This document shows positions 1 through 8,753 of a DNA stretch of 64,000 nucleotides, piece after piece. The translations under genes and the position numbers were made by a program. The notes under the pieces were generated by a model, which was given only the letters and a program-made list of their open reading frames with translations, did no database searches and was not told the origin of the DNA. Positions within the stretch are counted from its first letter, which is position 1. Every line of letters starts with the position of its first letter. This DNA is from Bacteroidales bacterium (GTDB lineage Bacteria > Bacteroidota > Bacteroidia > Bacteroidales > UBA932), in assembly GCA_017447265.1 (NCBI GenBank), contig JAFSOA010000007.1:62001-126000 (forward strand), written 5' to 3'.

Positions 1-354
1 GAACGCCAGAAAGCCTTCATCGCCAAAGCGCTGGCCCAGGAGTGTCCCATCATCCTGCTCGACGAGCCCACCGCCTTCCTGGATGTCACCAGCCGCATGG
101 AGACCATGATCACCCTGCGCCGGCTCGCCCACCGGGAAGGAAAAGCCGTCCTGCTTTCCACCCATGACCTCGACACGGCGCTCCAGCTGGCCGACACGCT
201 CTGGCTCCAGCCCGCCGATCCCGCCGAGGAAATGATCTGCGGCAAGCCCGACCAACTGGTCGGCAACGGGGCGCTGGCCCGCTTCTTCGGCAGCGCCTCC
301 CTCCGTTTCGATCCGGAGAGTCGCCGGCTGGTTCCCGTCACGAAGAAAAAATAA
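1..354 (+). CDS. ABC transporter ATP-binding protein, 3' part only
   Basis: The gene enters from the left edge, so its Walker A and most of the signature are outside the window. What remains (117 codons) opens just after the signature helix and shows a Walker B block ([12 protein letters not shown]) and the switch histidine (STHD). The wording around Walker B resembles the ATPases of iron-siderophore, haem or cobalamin importers (FecE/FepC/HmuV type), but the substrate cannot be told from this fragment. The C-terminus after the H-loop is short and ends in a lysine-rich tail. It is followed at once by a hairpin terminator shared with the convergent secG gene. Confidence 0.85.
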   Translation, partial: ERQKAFIAKALAQECPIILLDEPTAFLDVTSRMETMITLRRLAHREGKAVLLSTHDLDTALQLADTLWLQPADPAEEMICGKPDQLVGNGALARFFGSASLRFDPESRRLVPVTKKK

Positions 355-380
355 AACCGCCCCTCCCGGAGCGGTTTTTT
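353..380. terminator. Bidirectional intrinsic terminator
   Basis: AAAACCGC (353-360) pairs with GCGGTTTT (371-378) around a 10-nt loop. A T-run follows on the plus strand and an A-run precedes it, so it can stop transcription from both sides. It lies between the convergent ABC ATPase and secG genes. Confidence 0.75.
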
Positions 381-401
381 GTTTCAGCAACGCGCGTTGT
401 C

Positions 402-731
402 TTATTCGGCCTCGACGGGCGTGACCGGAATCTCCGGCGTTCCTTCCACGGGAACGGTTTGCTCGATCTGGGTCTTGATGTTGGAGTGGCGCGCGCTCCG
501 CTGCGGGATGACGAAAGTCGCCACGACGCAGAGAACGATGATCGCGATCGCCAGGGTCCAGGTTGCCTTCTCAAGGAAGTCGGCCGTCTGACGCACGCCG
601 AAGGTCTGGTTGCCGGTAGCGAAGTTGGCTGCCAGTCCGCCGCCCTTCGAGTTCTGGAGAAGAACCACGATGGTCAGAAGAATACTCGCAATCACGATCA
701 GGATGGAGAGTGTGATATACGCTGCTTGCAT
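402..731 (-). CDS. secG: SecG, preprotein translocase subunit
   Basis: SecG is the small accessory membrane subunit of the SecYEG channel. The 109-residue product has the family plan: a first membrane helix (about residues 5-25), the conserved LLQNSKGGGLA stretch on the cytoplasmic side, then a second helix (about 58-80) and a short polar tail with Glu/Pro/Val. Its start is 3 nt from the stop of the upstream TPR gene, so it is the last gene of a four-gene minus-strand cluster with the sigma-54-type activator, lptE and the TPR protein. That gene order is often seen in Bacteroidota. Confidence 0.93.
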   Translation of the reverse strand: MQAAYITLSILIVIASILLTIVVLLQNSKGGGLAANFATGNQTFGVRQTADFLEKATWTLAIAIIVLCVVATFVIPQRSARHSNIKTQIEQTVPVEGTPEIPVTPVEAE

Positions 732-734
732 AGT

Positions 735-1280
735 CTATTGTGTTTTTTCTTTTACTTTTTCTATAAGAGCCGCAAAGTAAGCACTTTTTTCTGGATTTAG
801 CAAAATAAGTTTTTCGTAAATCGCTATGGCTCGGTCATAAAGTTCCTGTTCTTCATAGATTCGGGCGAGCGTCTCGCTGACCATGCTGCCGTCCGCGTCG
901 ACCTCCACGGCTTCCGCGGGCGCGTAGTCCACGCTGCCGGCGCGGGCGCCGAACACCGGCGTCGTCACGGAGAAGCCTTCTTCCTGAAGCCGCTCGAAAT
1001 CTTCCTGGCCGAAATAGTCGCCGCCCACCACGTAGTACTGGGGTTTGGCGGGCTCTTCCATCAAGGGCACGGGGGTTTCGGCCGGCACTTTGCCGGTGAG
1101 GATGCGCAGCAGTTCGTCGCGCGAGAGGAAGAAGATGGCATCGCGCCCGACAGCGCGCCGCAGGGCCTCTTCGTCGTCACCCTGGCGGGACAGGGCTTCC
1201 CGGCGGGCCACGGTGAACCAGGGCTTGTCTTCGAGCAGCTGCTGCAGCTCGGCGGAGGAGAGTTGCCGGACGTCTACCAT
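735..1280 (-). CDS. TPR-like protein between lptE and secG
   Basis: A 181-residue soluble protein with no signal peptide or membrane segment. The last 50 residues form one clear tetratricopeptide-type helix pair (SETLARIYEEQELYDRAIAI followed by YEKLILLNPEKS), and the N-terminal 75 residues look helical. The middle is acidic and proline-rich. The function is not known. Its place between lptE (7-nt overlap) and secG suggests a scaffold role linked to envelope biogenesis, but that is inference from position alone. Confidence 0.8.
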   Translation of the reverse strand: MVDVRQLSSAELQQLLEDKPWFTVARREALSRQGDDEEALRRAVGRDAIFFLSRDELLRILTGKVPAETPVPLMEEPAKPQYYVVGGDYFGQEDFERLQEEGFSVTTPVFGARAGSVDYAPAEAVEVDADGSMVSETLARIYEEQELYDRAIAIYEKLILLNPEKSAYFAALIEKVKEKTQ

Positions 1281-1786
1281 TGGGCTACCGTTGCGTTGAA
1301 AATGTCATCCACGAGCTTCTTGACGATGGTTTCGCAGAGCTGGTTCTCCACCATGTCGAGCGAATTGTTGGAGTCGTAGTCCTCGTAGGCCGCGAACGAC
1401 TGCTCCAGGTTGTCTTCGGTGTGCAGCACATTGGTGAAGACGACCTTGCAGGTGACGGTCAGGCGGTTCATGGCAGCCACTTCTTCGGCGGTAACCGCCG
1501 TGGCGCGCACGTCATACGACTCGATGGTAACGACCAGGTTCAGGTCGCCGTCCTCGGTCACCTGTTCCAGCCGGGTGAGCTTGCGGTACTTGTCGTTGAG
1601 TTCTTCGGTCAGCTGGTTCGCCAGGGAAGGATTGATCTTGGTCGCCTTGTTGACCACGGGCTCGATGCAGATGGTCTTGACGTCGGCCTGAATGGAGGTA
1701 CCTGAGAACGAATAGGATACCTTGCACCCCGAAAGCAGGGGGAGCAGGAGGCTCAGGCAGGCCAGGATGCGGACAGCGCGTTTCAT
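1274..1786 (-). CDS. lptE: LptE-family lipoprotein
   Basis: LptE is the outer-membrane lipoprotein that plugs and assembles the LptD barrel for lipopolysaccharide insertion. The 170-residue product has a signal peptide with lipobox LLSGC, so it would be lipidated at Cys21. The mature part starts with the YSFSGTSI stretch typical of Bacteroidota LptE, followed by the expected mixed alpha/beta fold with a conserved NPSLANQLTEELND helix. The start codon overlaps the stop of the upstream activator gene (ATGA), so translation is probably coupled. No lptD is present in this window. Confidence 0.85.
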   Translation of the reverse strand: MKRAVRILACLSLLLPLLSGCKVSYSFSGTSIQADVKTICIEPVVNKATKINPSLANQLTEELNDKYRKLTRLEQVTEDGDLNLVVTIESYDVRATAVTAEEVAAMNRLTVTCKVVFTNVLHTEDNLEQSFAAYEDYDSNNSLDMVENQLCETIVKKLVDDIFNATVAQW

Positions 1787-2949
1787 TGGATGCCGAGTTC
1801 TTTGATTTTGCGATAAAGGGTGCGTTCGGAGATGCCGAGCTCCTCGGCGGCGGGCTTGCGGCGGCCGCCGTTGCGCTCCAGGGCCTTGCGGATGAGTTCC
1901 GCGCTGACGTCCTGGATCGAGACGGGCTCCTCGGCCGACAGCGGGGCTTCCGTGGGAACGGCGCTTGAATGGACGTCTTCCGCGCTGATGAGCAGCTTGT
2001 TGCGGGAGGCGGCCCCTTCGTCGTCCGTGTCGGCGGGCAGGTGGTCGAGCCGGGCGTTGATGGCGTCGATGTCCTGCCGGAGCTGGTAGAGGATCTTGAA
2101 GATGATGTCGCGGTCGCTCATGTAGTCGGCGCCGGCGTCACCGGTGCGGACGGGCAGGTTGCCCGCACCCTCGGCGGGAAGGTAGCGGGCCAGCACCTCG
2201 GCCGATACCGTCCGGTTGGTTTCCAGCACGGAGATGCGGTTCACCACGCCCTGCAGCTGGCGGACATTGCCCGGCCAGCGGTAGTTGCGCAGGAGCTCCT
2301 GGGCATCGGGCGTCAGGCGGACGGCCGGCACCATGTTCTGGTCGGCGAAATCCAGGGAAAACTTCCGGAACAGGAGGTTGATGTCGTCCTTCCGCTCGCG
2401 GAGGGGCGGCACGTTGATCGGTACCGTGCAGAGGCGGTAGTACAGGTCTTCACGGAACTTGCCGTCGCGGATGGCGGCCAGCAGGTTGACGTTGGTCGCC
2501 GCCACGACCCGGACATTGGTCTTCTGCACCTTGGCGGAACCGACCTTGATGAACTCGCCGGTCTGCAGGACACGCAGCAGGCGCACCTGGGTCGACAGGG
2601 GCAGCTCCGCCACCTCGTCGAGGAAGAGCGTGCCGCCGTCGGCTTCTTCAAAATAGCCCTTGCGGGTCTCTATGGCACCGGTGAAAGAGCCTTTTTCATG
2701 ACCGAAAAGCTCGGAGTCGATGGTTCCTTCGGGGATGCCGCCGCAGTTGAGGGCGAGATAGACGTTATGTTTGCGCGCGCTGAACTGGTGGATGATCTGG
2801 GGAATGACCTCCTTGCCCACGCCGCTCTCGCCGGTAACCAGCACGGACAAGTTCGTCGGGGCTACCTGGCGGGCGATTTCGATGGCACGGTCGAGTTCCG
2901 GATCATTGCCGATGATGCCAAAGCGCTGCTTGATCTGATTCAAATCCAT
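1783..2949 (-). CDS. Sigma-54-type (NtrC-like) activator without receiver domain
   Basis: A 388-residue enhancer-binding protein. The AAA+ domain starts almost at the N-terminus: Walker A GESGVGKE, the sigma-54 contact loop in the variant form GSFTGA, Walker B GGTLFLDEV and an R-finger region. A spacer of about 90 residues follows, then a C-terminal Fis-type helix-turn-helix (RRKPAAEELGISERTLYRKI). There is no phosphoacceptor domain, so activity must be controlled otherwise. I place the start at ATG 2949 rather than at the longer in-frame ATG 3024 because the shorter form begins with the conserved AAA+ lead and the extra 25 codons overlap the divergent promoter. It heads the lptE-TPR-secG cluster. 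Confidence 0.88.
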   Translation of the reverse strand: MDLNQIKQRFGIIGNDPELDRAIEIARQVAPTNLSVLVTGESGVGKEVIPQIIHQFSARKHNVYLALNCGGIPEGTIDSELFGHEKGSFTGAIETRKGYFEEADGGTLFLDEVAELPLSTQVRLLRVLQTGEFIKVGSAKVQKTNVRVVAATNVNLLAAIRDGKFREDLYYRLCTVPINVPPLRERKDDINLLFRKFSLDFADQNMVPAVRLTPDAQELLRNYRWPGNVRQLQGVVNRISVLETNRTVSAEVLARYLPAEGAGNLPVRTGDAGADYMSDRDIIFKILYQLRQDIDAINARLDHLPADTDDEGAASRNKLLISAEDVHSSAVPTEAPLSAEEPVSIQDVSAELIRKALERNGGRRKPAAEELGISERTLYRKIKELGIQ

Positions 2950-2950
2950 A

Positions 2951-2983
2951 TTTGCAAAGTTAAGAAAAAAAGTATTATCTTTG
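2951..2983 (+). promoter_or_regulatory. Bacteroidota-type promoter for the 3039 lipoprotein gene
   Basis: TTTG at 2951-2954 and TATCTTTG at 2976-2983 are 21 bp apart, matching the -33/-7 consensus of the primary Bacteroidota sigma factor. Transcription would start near 2990, giving a leader of about 50 nt. On the other strand CAAAGTTA (2955-2962) reads as a -7 element for the divergent activator gene. Confidence 0.7.
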
Positions 2984-3038
2984 TATGATAGTACCCGAAG
3001 TGGCAAAATCCTGTAAATTTTCAAATAAAACGTTTTTT

Positions 3039-4685
3039 ATGAAAAAAATCTTATCCAGCCTGCTGCTCATCGCAGCCATCTCTTTCGGGCTCGCATCCTG
3101 CACCAATGCCCAGAAGATGATCGATGCAGCCGACCAGATTGACATCAAGTGCAATCCGGAAGTTCTTGAGGTCATCGCCGGCAACATCGACGCGACCGTT
3201 TCTGTGACCTTCCCGCCGGAGTACTTCCTCCCGAAGGCCACCCTCGAAGTCACCCCCGTCCTTCTCTATGTCGGTGGTGAAGCCGTCGGCAAACCGTTCA
3301 TGTATCAGGGCGAGAAAGTCGCCGACAACTTCAAGACCGTCACCAAGGCCGGTGCCACCATCACTGAGAAAGTCCACTTCGACTATGTCCCGGGCATGGA
3401 GAAATCCGAACTGGTCGGCCGTGCGAAAGTGTATTACAAAGGTGCCGAGTATGTGTATCCCGCCGACATCAAGATCGCTGACGGCGCCAACTGCACCTAC
3501 ATGCTCGCCGACACCGACGGCAGCTACCACTACATGGCTGACGGCTATCAGGAAGTGATCCCCGAGACCGCAGAGGCCCAGATCATGTACCTGATCAACA
3601 GCTCCGACGTCCGCAACTCCGAGCTCAAGAGCAAGGATGTGAAGGACTTCCAGGAAGCTCTCAAGGCCCTGGCAGCCGACGAGCGCCGTGAGGTCAAGGG
3701 TACCGAGATCGTGGCCTACGCTTCTCCGGACGGCCCGAACGCCCTCAACGACAAACTTTCCTCCAACCGTGAGAAGAGCGCTTCCAAGGCATTCAACACC
3801 GTGACCAAGAAGCTCAACACCGGCGACGTGACCACCAAGTCCATCGGCGAAGACTGGGAAGGCTTCCAGGAACTCGTCAATAACTCCAACATCGAAGACA
3901 AGGAACTCATCCTCCGCGTCCTGTCGATGTACAGCGATCCCAACGTCCGCGAGCGTGAGATCAAGAACATGTCGGCTGTCTACCAGTCGCTGAAGACCAA
4001 CATCCTCCCGCAGCTGCGCCGCGCCCGCTTCATCACCAACGTGGAGTACACCAACTACACCGCTGAAGAACTGGCCGACCTCGTGGAGAACAACATCGAC
4101 GTGCTCGACGAGCCCGCTCTCCTGCGTGCCGCCGCCAACGCCAAGAACATCGATTCCAAGATCGCCATCTACAAACAGGCTGTCAAGAAATATGGCACCG
4201 ACAAGGCGAAATACAACCTCGGTGTGGCTTACCTCGACAAGGGTGACAACAAAGCCGCCAAGGACGCTTTCGACAAGATGGAGAAGAAGGAAGGCAACTG
4301 CTACGACAACGTGATGGGTGTCCTCGCCATGCGTGCCGGTAAACTCGACGAAGCCGCCAAGTGGTTCTCCAAGGTGACCTGCAAACACGGCAAGATCAAC
4401 CAGGGTACCCTCGACATCCTCAACGGCAAGTACAACGACGCTGTCGCCAAGCTCGCCGGTTCCGGCACCCACAACGAGACCATCGCCTACCTGGTGACCA
4501 ACCAGCTCGACAAGGCTGCCGCCACCATCAAAGGCAACTGCCCGAAGTGCAACTACAAGAAGGCCATCATCGCTGCCCGCAAGGGTGATGTGAACGCCTA
4601 CAACGCAGCCATGGAGATCGTCAAGAAGAACGAGAAACTCGCAGACCGCGCTACGAAGGACGTTGAATTCCTGAAGTACAGATAA
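3039..4685 (+). CDS. Lipoprotein with OmpA-like segment and TPR-type repeats
   Basis: A 548-residue secreted lipoprotein (signal peptide with GLASC, Cys19 or so). Residues about 25-150 look like beta-sandwich domains. A segment around 215-250 (EIVAYASPDGPNALNDKLSS) resembles the peptidoglycan-binding OmpA fold. The second half is helical and contains tetratricopeptide-like units (KYNLGVAYLDKGDNKAAKDA, GVLAMRAGKLDEAAKWFSK). Codon use is strongly biased to a few C-ending codons and a strong promoter and terminator bracket the gene, which suggests an abundant outer-membrane-associated protein. The start was chosen at ATG 3039 because it begins the signal peptide; an upstream in-frame ATG at 2985 lies on the promoter. 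Confidence 0.82.
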   Translation: MKKILSSLLLIAAISFGLASCTNAQKMIDAADQIDIKCNPEVLEVIAGNIDATVSVTFPPEYFLPKATLEVTPVLLYVGGEAVGKPFMYQGEKVADNFKTVTKAGATITEKVHFDYVPGMEKSELVGRAKVYYKGAEYVYPADIKIADGANCTYMLADTDGSYHYMADGYQEVIPETAEAQIMYLINSSDVRNSELKSKDVKDFQEALKALAADERREVKGTEIVAYASPDGPNALNDKLSSNREKSASKAFNTVTKKLNTGDVTTKSIGEDWEGFQELVNNSNIEDKELILRVLSMYSDPNVREREIKNMSAVYQSLKTNILPQLRRARFITNVEYTNYTAEELADLVENNIDVLDEPALLRAAANAKNIDSKIAIYKQAVKKYGTDKAKYNLGVAYLDKGDNKAAKDAFDKMEKKEGNCYDNVMGVLAMRAGKLDEAAKWFSKVTCKHGKINQGTLDILNGKYNDAVAKLAGSGTHNETIAYLVTNQLDKAAATIKGNCPKCNYKKAIIAARKGDVNAYNAAMEIVKKNEKLADRATKDVEFLKYR

Positions 4686-4710
4686 CAAAAACATTTTTGT
4701 TATAAAAAAG

Positions 4711-4743
4711 TGACCGGTTGGAGTACCAACCGGTCATTTTTTT
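4711..4743 (+). terminator. Strong intrinsic terminator
   Basis: An 11-bp perfect stem (TGACCGGTTGG 4711-4721 with its complement 4726-4736), loop AGTA, and seven T residues. It ends the lipoprotein transcript. Confidence 0.9.
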
Positions 4744-4826
4744 CTCTAACTTTGTAGAGGCTGTTGAAGCCAACTCCCCCAAAAAGGACTCTCACACATC
4801 ACATAACCCTCACGGGTACAACATTT

Positions 4827-6983
4827 ATGGATTATACTACGGACCTTTACATCATTAAAAGGGACGGCAAGCGTGCCCCCTTTTCCATCGAGAAGATTAA
4901 GAACGCAATCCGCAAAGCTTTCCTCGCATCGGGCAGTTTTGCAACGGAAGAAACCCTGACCAACATCCTCAGCCGCGTCCACATCTCCAATGGGATGCAT
5001 GTCGAGGAGATTCAGAACCAGGTGGAGGTTTCGCTCATGAGCGAGCGCTACTTCGCCGTGGCCAAAGCCTACATGATCTACCGGCAGCACCACACCGAAG
5101 ACCGTGAAGTGCGCGACCGTCTCAACTTCCTGATCGACTACTGCTCGGCCGCGAACCCGGCCACCGGCAGCAAGTACGACGCCAACGCCAATGTCGAGAA
5201 GAAGAACATCGCGACGCTCATCGGTGAACTGCCCAAGGCCAGTTTCATCCGCCTCAACCGCCGCATGCTCACCGACCGTATCCGTGAAATGTTCGGAAAG
5301 GAACTGTCCGACCGCTACCTCAGCCTGCTCAACGGACACTTCATCTATAAGAACGACGAAACCAGCCTGGCCAACTACTGCGCCAGCATCACCATGTACC
5401 CCTGGCTATTGCAGGGCACCATTCCCCTGGGCGGCAACTCCACCCCGCCGACCAACCTCAAGAGCTTTTGCGGCGGCTTCGTGAACCTCGTGTTCATCGT
5501 TTCCAGTATGCTCAGCGGCGCCTGCGCCACGCCGGAATTCCTCATGTACATGAACTACTTCATCGAGATGGAATACGGCGAGGACTACTACCTGCATGCC
5601 GACGACGTGGTGGACCTCTCCCGGAAGCAGCGCACCATCGACAAGGTCATCACCGACTGCTTCGAGCAGATCGTCTATTCCATCAACCAGCCCACGGGCG
5701 CCCGTAACTTCCAGTCCGTGTTCTGGAACATCTCCTACTACGACCGCTACTACTTCCAGAGCATCTTCGGCGACTTCATCTTCCCCGACGGCAGCCGCCC
5801 GCACTGGGATTCGCTCAACTGGCTGCAGAAACGCTTCATGAAGTGGTTCAACGCCGAGCGTACCAAGACCATCCTCACCTTCCCGGTCGAGACCATGGCC
5901 CTGCTGACCCGCAACGAAGAAGTGCGCGACGAAGAATACGGCGACTGGACGGCCCAGATGTACAGCGAAGGACACAGCTTCTTCACCTACATGAGCGACA
6001 ATGCCGACTCGCTGGCCAGCTGCTGCCGCCTCCGCAACGAGATCCAGGACAACGGTTTCAGCTACACCCTCGGCGCCGGCGGCGTTTCGACCGGTTCCAA
6101 GAGCGTGCTGACCATCAACCTCAACCGCTGCGTCCAGTATGCTTTCAAGAAAGGCATTCCGTACATCGAATACCTCGAAGACGTGGTCGACCTGATGCAC
6201 AAGGTGCAGCTCGCCTACAACGAGAACCTGCGTGACCTCATGGAGAAAGGCATGCTGCCGCTTTTCGACGCCGGCTTCATCAACATCGGCCGCCAGTACC
6301 TGACCATCGGCGTCAACGGCCTGGTGGAAGCCGCCGAGTTCCTGGGCATCAAGATTACCGACAATCCCGACTACGTGGCCTTCGTCCAGGGCGTCCTCGG
6401 CATGATCGAGCGCCTCAACAAGAAGTACCGCACCAAGGACGTGATGTTCAACTGCGAGATGATCCCCGCCGAAAACGTGGGTGTCAAGCACGCCAAGTGG
6501 GACAAGGAAGACGGCTACATCGTGCCGCGCGACTGCTACAACAGCTACTTCTACATTGTGGAAGACGAGAATACCAACATCCTCGACAAGTTCCGCCTCC
6601 ACGGCTCGAAGTACATCGAGCACCTGACGGGCGGCAGCGCGCTCCACATGAACCTTGAAGAGCACCTCAGCAAGGCCCAGTACCGCCAGCTGCTGCACGT
6701 TGCGGCGAAGGAAGGCTGCAACTATTTCACCTTCAACATCCCCAACACCATCTGCAACACCTGCGGGCACATCGACAAGCGCTACCTGCACGAATGCCCG
6801 AAGTGCGGCAGCCACGACGTAGACTACGCCACCCGTATCATCGGCTACATGAAGCGCGTGAGCAGCTTCTCGCAGCCGCGCCAGAAGGAAGCCGCCCGCC
6901 GCTACTACGCCAACGTCAACCGGACCGAAGCCGCCCAGCAGCCCGCCAGCCCGGTCGAGGTGCCGGTAGCGCAGGAGGCCTGA
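4827..6983 (+). CDS. nrdD: Anaerobic ribonucleoside-triphosphate reductase NrdD
   Basis: Class III reductase that makes deoxyribonucleotides from ribonucleoside triphosphates without oxygen, using a glycyl radical. The 718-residue product starts with an ATP-cone (residues about 1-90, YIIKRDGKRAPFSIEKIKNA), has the long catalytic barrel, then a C-terminal zinc site with two pairs of cysteines (CNTCGHIDKRYLHECPKCG) and the radical loop RIIGYMKRVS with Gly673. ATG 4827 is preferred over an in-frame ATG at 4764 because the ATP-cone begins there; a TAACTTTG -7 element at 4747-4754 would give a leader of about 65 nt. The activase nrdG follows after 1 nt. Confidence 0.96.
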   Translation: MDYTTDLYIIKRDGKRAPFSIEKIKNAIRKAFLASGSFATEETLTNILSRVHISNGMHVEEIQNQVEVSLMSERYFAVAKAYMIYRQHHTEDREVRDRLNFLIDYCSAANPATGSKYDANANVEKKNIATLIGELPKASFIRLNRRMLTDRIREMFGKELSDRYLSLLNGHFIYKNDETSLANYCASITMYPWLLQGTIPLGGNSTPPTNLKSFCGGFVNLVFIVSSMLSGACATPEFLMYMNYFIEMEYGEDYYLHADDVVDLSRKQRTIDKVITDCFEQIVYSINQPTGARNFQSVFWNISYYDRYYFQSIFGDFIFPDGSRPHWDSLNWLQKRFMKWFNAERTKTILTFPVETMALLTRNEEVRDEEYGDWTAQMYSEGHSFFTYMSDNADSLASCCRLRNEIQDNGFSYTLGAGGVSTGSKSVLTINLNRCVQYAFKKGIPYIEYLEDVVDLMHKVQLAYNENLRDLMEKGMLPLFDAGFINIGRQYLTIGVNGLVEAAEFLGIKITDNPDYVAFVQGVLGMIERLNKKYRTKDVMFNCEMIPAENVGVKHAKWDKEDGYIVPRDCYNSYFYIVEDENTNILDKFRLHGSKYIEHLTGGSALHMNLEEHLSKAQYRQLLHVAAKEGCNYFTFNIPNTICNTCGHIDKRYLHECPKCGSHDVDYATRIIGYMKRVSSFSQPRQKEAARRYYANVNRTEAAQQPASPVEVPVAQEA

Positions 6984-6984
6984 G

Positions 6985-7449
6985 ATGCTGAAGTTCTACA
7001 ACTACGACATCGTATTCCAGGAGATACCCGATGAATTGACGCTCGCCGTCAATCTCACCGGGTGTCCTTGTCATTGCCCCGGCTGTCACAGCCCGCACCT
7101 CTGGGAAGACACCGGCACGCCGCTCGACGCCGCGACGCTGCGCCGCATCTACGACGAATATGCCGGTGAAGTGACCTGCATCTGCCTGATGGGCGGCGAC
7201 GCCGACCCGGCATCCGTGGAGCGGCTCTGCGCCTTCGTAAAGCAGGAAATGGGCCTCCGGAGCGCCTGGTGGTCGGGCCGTCCGGAACTGCCCGCGAGCA
7301 TCGACCTCGCCCACTTCGACTACGTCAAGACCGGCCCCTACATCGAAGCGCTGGGCGGACTCAAGAGCCCAAAAACCAACCAGCGCCTCTACCGCATCGC
7401 GGCAGGAGCGCTGGAGGATATCACAAGCCGGTTCTGGCGGTCAGAATGA
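6985..7449 (+). CDS. nrdG: NrdG, activating radical-SAM enzyme for NrdD
   Basis: Installs the glycyl radical on NrdD using a [4Fe-4S] cluster and S-adenosylmethionine. The 154-residue product carries the radical-SAM triad Cys27-x3-Cys31-x2-Cys34 inside NLTGCPCHCPGCHSPHLW, and the GG-type SAM motif (LMGGDAD). The ATG is 1 nt after the nrdD stop, as expected for a two-gene operon. The last 9 nt overlap the end of the convergent PspC-domain gene. Confidence 0.95.
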   Translation: MLKFYNYDIVFQEIPDELTLAVNLTGCPCHCPGCHSPHLWEDTGTPLDAATLRRIYDEYAGEVTCICLMGGDADPASVERLCAFVKQEMGLRSAWWSGRPELPASIDLAHFDYVKTGPYIEALGGLKSPKTNQRLYRIAAGALEDITSRFWRSE

Positions 7450-8421
7450 CCGGACCATCCCCATCATCGTCAGCACGATAAACACCACCAGGACGACCAC
7501 CCAGACCAGGAACAGCAGCAGGCCCGGACGCCAGCGCGGCGATTTCAGGTCGAAGATCAGCATGATGCCTGCGTAGCTCATGCCCACCATCGGCAGGAAG
7601 TAGAGCAACACCAGGTCGAGCTTGTACAGGAACGTGCCGGCCAGCGGCATCGTGAACGGAATCTCGTCGACCAGGGCTTCCCAGCCTTCTCTGATCATGT
7701 CCCAGCCGAAGAGTTCCTGCCCAAAGACGGCGGCCACGCCGAAAGTGAGGCCCGCCACGCCGGCCAGCAACAGCAGGACGCCGATCAGGATGCGCAGCAC
7801 ACGCCCCAGGTCGCTCCCGACCGGCTTGGAGGAGACCGGAGGATTGGCAACACCCATTTCCCAGCGCTGTTTGACCGTCTTGGCCTCGGGCATCGCGATC
7901 CAAAGGGCGACATAGGCCAGCAGCGCAAGGCAGCCGTAGTTATGGAAATACCAGTGGCCGTAACTACCGTGGAGGGAAACGCCCAGGACGAAGAGTCCGA
8001 TGAAAATGATGCGGATCAACACCACGTCGATCCTGAAATACGCCGCCAGGCCGCTGCAGACGCCGCCCAGCATCTTGCCGGTCGGGTCACGGTAGAGCCG
8101 CTTCTTGCCTTCGCGCCGCGTGTCGCCCGGAATGTATTCTTTTTTCAGTTCCGGATCTTCGTCCGACTCGATGGCCGACGGTTTGCCCAGGGTGGCGATG
8201 ATCTCGTTGATCTCAGCGACCGAAGCCACGCCGTCGTCGGCGCACTTTTCGTAGAGCAGTTCCGCCATCCTTTCCTCGATGCCTTCCATGATCTCAGAAC
8301 CGCCTTCCCGCTGGGAATAGTAGTCTCCCAGTTCGTCCAGGTATTGCTTGACGATGTCGTAGGCCTTTACTTCGAGCGTAAAGGCATATCCGCCGATACT
8401 TACTTTTTCAACTTCTGTCAT
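7441..8421 (-). CDS. PspC-domain membrane protein, long form
   Basis: A 326-residue protein. Residues 1-75 form a cytoplasmic helical domain (IGGYAFTLEVKAYDIVKQYL, EIMEGIEERMAELL, INEIIATLGKP). Next comes a PspC domain at about 108-180 (KRLYRDPTGKMLGGVCSGLAAYF in two parts) with a membrane helix, then four or so further membrane helices. The N-terminal domain is shared with the shorter PspC protein at 8754-9320. PspC-family proteins are linked to envelope stress sensing. The ATG overlaps the stop of the PadR gene by 4 nt, so it is the last gene of the exporter operon. Confidence 0.83.
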   Translation of the reverse strand: MTEVEKVSIGGYAFTLEVKAYDIVKQYLDELGDYYSQREGGSEIMEGIEERMAELLYEKCADDGVASVAEINEIIATLGKPSAIESDEDPELKKEYIPGDTRREGKKRLYRDPTGKMLGGVCSGLAAYFRIDVVLIRIIFIGLFVLGVSLHGSYGHWYFHNYGCLALLAYVALWIAMPEAKTVKQRWEMGVANPPVSSKPVGSDLGRVLRILIGVLLLLAGVAGLTFGVAAVFGQELFGWDMIREGWEALVDEIPFTMPLAGTFLYKLDLVLLYFLPMVGMSYAGIMLIFDLKSPRWRPGLLLFLVWVVVLVVFIVLTMMGMVRSF

Positions 8422-8747
8422 TGCTTCAAGGTATTGATGGTTTCAACCAAATCGCCCCAGGAGGAGTCCATCACGCTGAGCAGCGTGCGGCCGTCTTCAC
8501 TGATGCCATAATATTTGCGCGGAGGCCCCTGCGGGGATTCTTCCCAGCGGTACGTCAGCGCCCCCTGGTTCTTGAGACGGATGAGCAGCGGATAGAGGGT
8601 GCCCTCCACCACGATCAGGCCCGCCTCCTTGAGCGTGTCGATGATCGAGGAAGCGTAGGCTTCCTGCTTGTCCAGGATGCTCAGGATGCAGTATTCCAGC
8701 ATCCCTTTCCGCATCTGCGAACGCACGTTTTCTACATTGACTTCCAT
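8418..8747 (-). CDS. PadR-family transcriptional regulator
   Basis: A 109-residue winged-helix protein of the short PadR type. It has the N-terminal recognition helices (MRKGMLEYCILSILDKQEAYAS) and the wing region VVEGTLYPLLIRLKNQGALTYRW followed by GPPRKYYGISEDGRTLL (each seen in part). PadR repressors usually control drug exporters or membrane-stress genes and often their own operon. This gene lies between two PspC-domain genes at the end of the MacB-type exporter operon. The palindrome over that operon's promoter (15138-15158) is a plausible binding site. Overlap of 4 nt with the next gene implies coupled translation. Confidence 0.92.
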   Translation of the reverse strand: MEVNVENVRSQMRKGMLEYCILSILDKQEAYASSIIDTLKEAGLIVVEGTLYPLLIRLKNQGALTYRWEESPQGPPRKYYGISEDGRTLLSVMDSSWGDLVETINTLKQ

Positions 8748-8753
8748 GGCTTC

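Noticed and set aside
7441..7449. Frame error causing the nrdG/PspC overlap
   Set aside because: Both proteins end naturally in family-typical fashion and a 9-nt convergent overlap is unremarkable.
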